64,000 nucleotides of DNA from Scatophagus argus. Its lineage: Eukaryota > Chordata > Actinopteri > Scatophagidae. Each line of letters starts with the position of its first letter. Position 1 is the first letter of the stretch. The DNA lies in NCBI RefSeq assembly GCF_020382885.2, contig NC_058513.1, positions 15,029,641 through 15,093,640 on the forward strand, written 5' to 3'. Shown piece by piece: positions 59,813 to 64,000 of this stretch. The notes under the pieces are model-generated. The model ran no database searches. It was not told the DNA's origin and saw only the letters and a program-made list of their open reading frames with translations. A program made the position numbers and the translations under genes.

Positions 59813-62086
59813 CTGTGCTAAATACTGTAGGGTTGAGTTCTAGTTCCCAGACTATGTCATCACAAAGTCACTTGATTCTGCAGGTAATGTGTCATGTGAC
59901 ACCATCTGGTACGCTGTGGTAATTTCAAAGTGTATGCCACCGTCCCTAACCACACGGCTCACAGATACCTACTCCTACTCCTAACAATCTTTTTCACATC
60001 TTCTCCTGCTACTTTGGCAAAGCTAATAAGGAAAGGTGCACTTGACTGCTCAGGTGGTATTTAATCCTATACACGCTTAGCATGTTTCATACACAGATAT
60101 TGTATTGTAATATTCTCGTACACTAATATGCCACAAGGAGGAAGATTTAAGTCTCTGCTGTGCAATAATCAGTGATTTTGAAGGACAGAAATCCACGAAA
60201 ACAAATATTAAAATAAAAGTTAAGCATGCAGGTGTACACAAATTGCATGTTGTCCTTCATAAATATATCTTTGCTGTGTAACATTTACTGTGGAAATCTT
60301 ATAATCCACCCAAAATATATTAAAACTAAATACAAAATGTGTTTCTATATGGGTTCAGTAAGTTAATTGTCTTTCTGCTGTGTTCTTTTACATCTCTGTC
60401 TCCATTACTCTGCTTTAGCTGATGCATTCATAATAACAGTCTGCATAATTGCTCTGAAGATATTTATCAAACTCTCTAATACTGAAATAAACAATAAAAA
60501 CAATACCTATCCTTCCTGTATTTTCTGTGTGTGGTGAGACCGATGAGGTGAGCTGCAGAGCCCCTGATGATTCTTTGTGGATTCCCATAAGTAGCCACGA
60601 GATCCGTTGTTAACATAACACTGATTAGAGCCACTCCTGAGAGGAGAAACTGCAGGAGATCCGGAATACGATCATCTCCTTTGTGGTTTCAAAGTGATGC
60701 ACCATACAAAATGCACACTTTCTGAGTGTTTCTCCTCCACTGATGACGTTGACCTCAGTTGACCGTGAACATACGAAGAACATGAATCCAGGAGGACCTC
60801 AAACAACTATTGCTGAACAGACAGGACCTGAGCCAAACAACGTCCTCAGCACCACAGAAAAAAGAGCCACCGATGCTCAAACATTCACACAGGAATGAGA
60901 AAACAAACTAACACACACACATAGAGAAAGAGAGATGAGGATAAAATGAAAATAAAAAGACTGATGAAATGGAAAACAAGCTTTAGAGAGTTCGCTCAGA
61001 CTCTCCCACCTCCTCACACATGAACAGCTGTTGCACAGTGGGCACGGCTGTTTGTTTTGCTGATAGTTACAAAAATTGTTGGACAAAACACAAGTAGGTA
61101 CGTTATTAACAAAAAAAAAAAATCCTCCAAATTTCTGAACTGGTAAATGCACACTTATGAAAATGCGTCCCCTCCAAGAATTGGCACCTTAACATGATGA
61201 TGAGTTTGTGCATCCCTGTGAACCCGGGACCTGTCATGGAGCAGTAGCTCTTTGTCCTTGTTGAAGAGCCAGACTTAAGATTATATTCATAGACGCTAGA
61301 TGAATCGGCCATGAGGAAGCAGTTGGAACATCTCCTCTTTGGCGGGGAAGGAACAATCATTGGTATACAAAAAATATAAATTGATTAATTGGTAATAAGA
61401 TGAATGAATGAATTTCCTGACAATCCATAGTCCATACTAAAGTTAGTTTGACTTGTAGAGCCTTTGTGTTGGGACGTCTCGGCTCCCTCTTGTCTACAGG
61501 CTCTGTGAGTCCTTTTGGAACCGTTTCCCTCCAGAATGGTCTCAAGGTTTTAACGGCTACAAATGCAGTGTATTTTATTTTTCTTCCCCGTGATCCCAAC
61601 TCACAGTCGTAGGTTTTATTAGTGGTATTTGTTTGTATTTATTGACGTGCTGCTCTGTTAGCCTAGCAGTACCACAGTTGTTAATGTTGTTTCTCCCAGT
61701 GCGCTGAGTCCTCCGGTCCTGCAGGTGGCGCTGGTCGCTTCAGCGTTAACGCGCTATCGTTCAGTTAGTGACGTGGATTTTCATTGAGGGCAGGCAGTGT
61801 TGCCAGAAACTCAGATTTGCCAACGTTTCTCAGCCTTTTCCACTAACTTTCTTCATATTTAGAAGTCGGATCATTCATTTACTTTCTTTCGCTCGTCCCA
61901 CTTGAACACAGTTTTGCCACAGCTTTCAGAAGAGGTGAGCGGATCATGTAAAACGATAATGTTGCAGGTGGTTTCCTGGTCTCTGCTAGTCAAAAGTATC
62001 TGCAGTACAAACTGTTAAAACTGGTTCAAAATTAACTCGTGTGAGTGTTTTTGTTTACATTAACTCTACGCTGTGTTTTCTCACAG
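59813..62086. other. Intergenic region between gene F and lrrc59, including the lrrc59 promoter
   Basis: The F 3' UTR ends near AATAAA at 60,486. At about 60,540-60,720 there is a diverged copy of the upstream region of E and F with no gene after it. A stretch at 61,160-61,220 ('cccctccaagaattggcacc') may be part of a fish interspersed repeat. A noncoding first exon of lrrc59 probably ends at 61,934 (AGAAGAG before GTGAGC), so the promoter lies at roughly 61,650-61,900. No coding region is recognised. Confidence 0.5.
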
Positions 62087-62094
62087 ACTCCAGA

Positions 62095-64000
62095 ATGAGT
62101 AAAAACAGCAAAGTGTTGAACCTGAAGGATAAAATCAGTGGCAATGAAGTGGACCTGAGCCTGTGTAACCTCACTGAGGTACCAGTCAGAGAGCTGGTAA
62201 GTTACTCATAGCCTCTGGGTGTCAGTTTGTCAGTGAAAATGTCATAAAATAAAACATTCATTACATTACATTAATGTTCTCTAACTTTACACATAAGGCT
62301 GCCCTACTGTGGTTGCGTGCTTCTTGGTTAAACTTTTTATTAAACACACAAGTTGAGCTTATATTAAACTGACCCATGCTGTCATTTATCCCAACAGGCT
62401 TTATTCACCAAAGCAACTGTTTTGGACTTGTCTTGCAACAACATTACTTCTCTTCCTGTAAGTACAGCCGCAGTCTTCCTGTGCTAAAACAGACCATTTT
62501 ACCCTCCGCGTGTGTGGTTCCCAAGCTTTTTTGTCTCGTGAACCTCTTAAAATGAAGCACTGATGTCTCACAGTGTGGACTCAAGTAGTGAGCAGTTCAG
62601 CTACAGAGTGATATTACCTGACATTACCTTACATCGTCCAACATCCATCCTTAAAGAGTGAACCCTCCTCAAGAGTATTGTATGTTTTAAACCCCCTGAG
62701 ACAAATGTGATAGAGGTTCCCATCTCAAATATTAAAAACTTGGTTGGTTCGGTTTCTTTCATGTAGCCAGAATTCTGCAACCTGACCCACCTGGTAAAGG
62801 TGGATCTGAGTAAAAACCAGCTGACCTGCCTGCCAGATGACCTGGGCAACCTGGCCGGCCTTCAACATCTGGATCTGTACAACAACAAGCTGACTGTCCT
62901 GCCTGTCAGCTTCTCACAGCTCAGGGTTGGTACTTCTCCTGGTAGCATGAAGTCACAGCATCAAAATCCAATTAACTTCCATCTTATATCTCGTTTTTTC
63001 TGTTCACAAAAATCTGCAAATTGTTTATCTGGTTTTGTCTCTGTCAGCACTCATTTTATTCATTTTGTTTGTGTTTCTTCAGAGTCTAAAGTGGTTGGAT
63101 CTGAAGGATAACCCGCTTGACGCCGGCCTGGCCAAGGCAGCAGGAGACTGTTTGGATGAGAAGCAATGCAGACAGTGTGCCTCCAGGGTGAGAGAGAACG
63201 ACGACTGAGAGGACAACAATAAAGTAGTTTACAGAGTAACTAAACAAAAACAGTGTAACTAAAAATACAAGTATTTTCTTCCAGGTTCTGCAGCACATGA
63301 GGACTATTCAAGATGAGGTCGATCGCACACGAGAAAAACGCCTTTTGAGGGAGAAAGGTGAGTGTCAGAACATCAAAAGTTGGTTTATGTCCCGTTGTGA
63401 ATGAATGTGAATGTCTGACCAACACATTTTACTTAATCTCCCAATCAGAGCTGGAGAAGAAGAGGGAGGCGAAGCAGAGGGAGCGGGAAGCCAGAGAGAA
63501 GGAGGCTCGCAAACGGGAGAAGGCGGAGGAGAAAGAGAGGAGGAGGAGAGAGTACAACGCTCAGATGGCGGCCCAGGCTGTGCGGGAACAGCAGAAGAAG
63601 AAGAGCGACGAGAAGAAGAAAAAGAACGGACAGGCAGCAGGTGGGACTAAAAGTCTGGATGATGCACCTCTTAAAGGGATAGTTTATGATTTTTATTTGT
63701 ACAGAACCATCAAGATGAACTTTCCCAGATCAATTTTGTTATGTATTGCACCCCGGCACTTGATCAGTATAGTACCATACCTTCAGTGTTTGTTTTTCGT
63801 GTTTTAGTTGTCACTATCTAATATCACTTAATTTGACTTCATCCCAGCAGATAAAAAAGCTGTTGTAGAATCGGCGCCCAAACCTCGACGTTCTTTCATT
63901 GGCCTGATGTTCAAGCTCCTCCTCCTGGTGCTACTGGGATTGGCCGGAGTCGCCGCCGCCTGCCGAATGACAGAGCTGAAGAAGGAGGCCATGTGCGTGC
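62095..64000 (+). CDS. lrrc59: Leucine-rich repeat-containing protein 59, 3' end beyond window
   Basis: Coding exons: 62095-62196, 62398-62457, 62767-62925, 63083-63187, 63285-63357, 63449-63640, 63851 to beyond 64000. The window covers about 280 codons; human LRRC59 is 307 aa. The start [13 protein letters not shown] follows an acceptor at 62,086. The LRRs cover about aa 18-125 with repeated [24 protein letters not shown] and [12 protein letters not shown] units, capped by [11 protein letters not shown] strongly charged coiled coil rich in KRE follows (exons 6-7), then a hydrophobic tail-anchor segment ([16 protein letters not shown]) and a short luminal end. LRRC59 is an ER tail-anchored protein linked to ribosomes and to nuclear import of FGF1. 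The last acceptor is a CAGCAG tandem, so one extra Ala is possible there. The exon 4 donor (AGG before GTTGGT) is weak. Confidence 0.95.

Noticed and set aside
63411-63650. Second reading frame over lrrc59 exon 7
   Set aside because: It is a frame shadow of the purine-rich coiled-coil coding sequence. The true frame continues across the splice junctions.

Overview
This window is vertebrate nuclear DNA, almost certainly from a percomorph (spiny-rayed) teleost. Genes are split by GT-AG introns, the intergenic DNA is AT-rich with (GT)n/(AC)n microsatellites, and the dispersed repeats are fish types: a tRNA-derived SINE with a GGAT tail, Tc1/mariner remnants and a LINE 3' end with a GGAT-type tail. 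All confident genes are on the + strand.

Layout. (1) 681-21,240: rnf157, a RING E3 ubiquitin ligase of the mahogunin (MGRN1) family, complete from a CpG-rich promoter to the polyA signal, with two mutually exclusive C-terminal coding ends. (2) 21,240-22,945: intergenic, with a young SINE flanked by a clean target-site duplication. (3) 22,945-59,812: a head-to-tail array of Cys-loop pentameric ligand-gated channel genes, called A to F here. A, B, D, E and F are intact 10-exon genes (442-462 codons) with the same exon phases. C is a deletion pseudogene keeping only the first and last exons. Two further relics (an intron-1-like segment at about 48,470-48,720 and an upstream-region copy at about 60,540-60,720) suggest more copies once existed. 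(4) 61,900-64,000: lrrc59, an ER-membrane leucine-rich-repeat protein, cut off by the window end.

Identity of the array. The proteins look like 5-HT3 receptors in M1-M3, but they lack the loop-B tryptophan and most loop-C aromatics that bind serotonin. From memory, human ZACN (zinc-activated channel) lies a few genes from RNF157 on 17q25.1, and the M2-M3 and M4 regions resemble ZACN. I therefore read the array as a fish expansion at the ZACN locus. Automated annotation would probably call these genes 5-hydroxytryptamine receptor 3A/3C-like.

The most notable signal is the young pair E/F. By eye, ligand-binding exons 2-6 carry 22 amino-acid replacements and about one silent change, while the introns between exons 2, 3 and 4 have no substitutions and pore exons 7-8 have only two silent changes. 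This pattern suggests selection for a changed extracellular domain, together with birth-and-death evolution and gene conversion. All coordinates come from manual reading of splice sites and have not been checked against transcripts.
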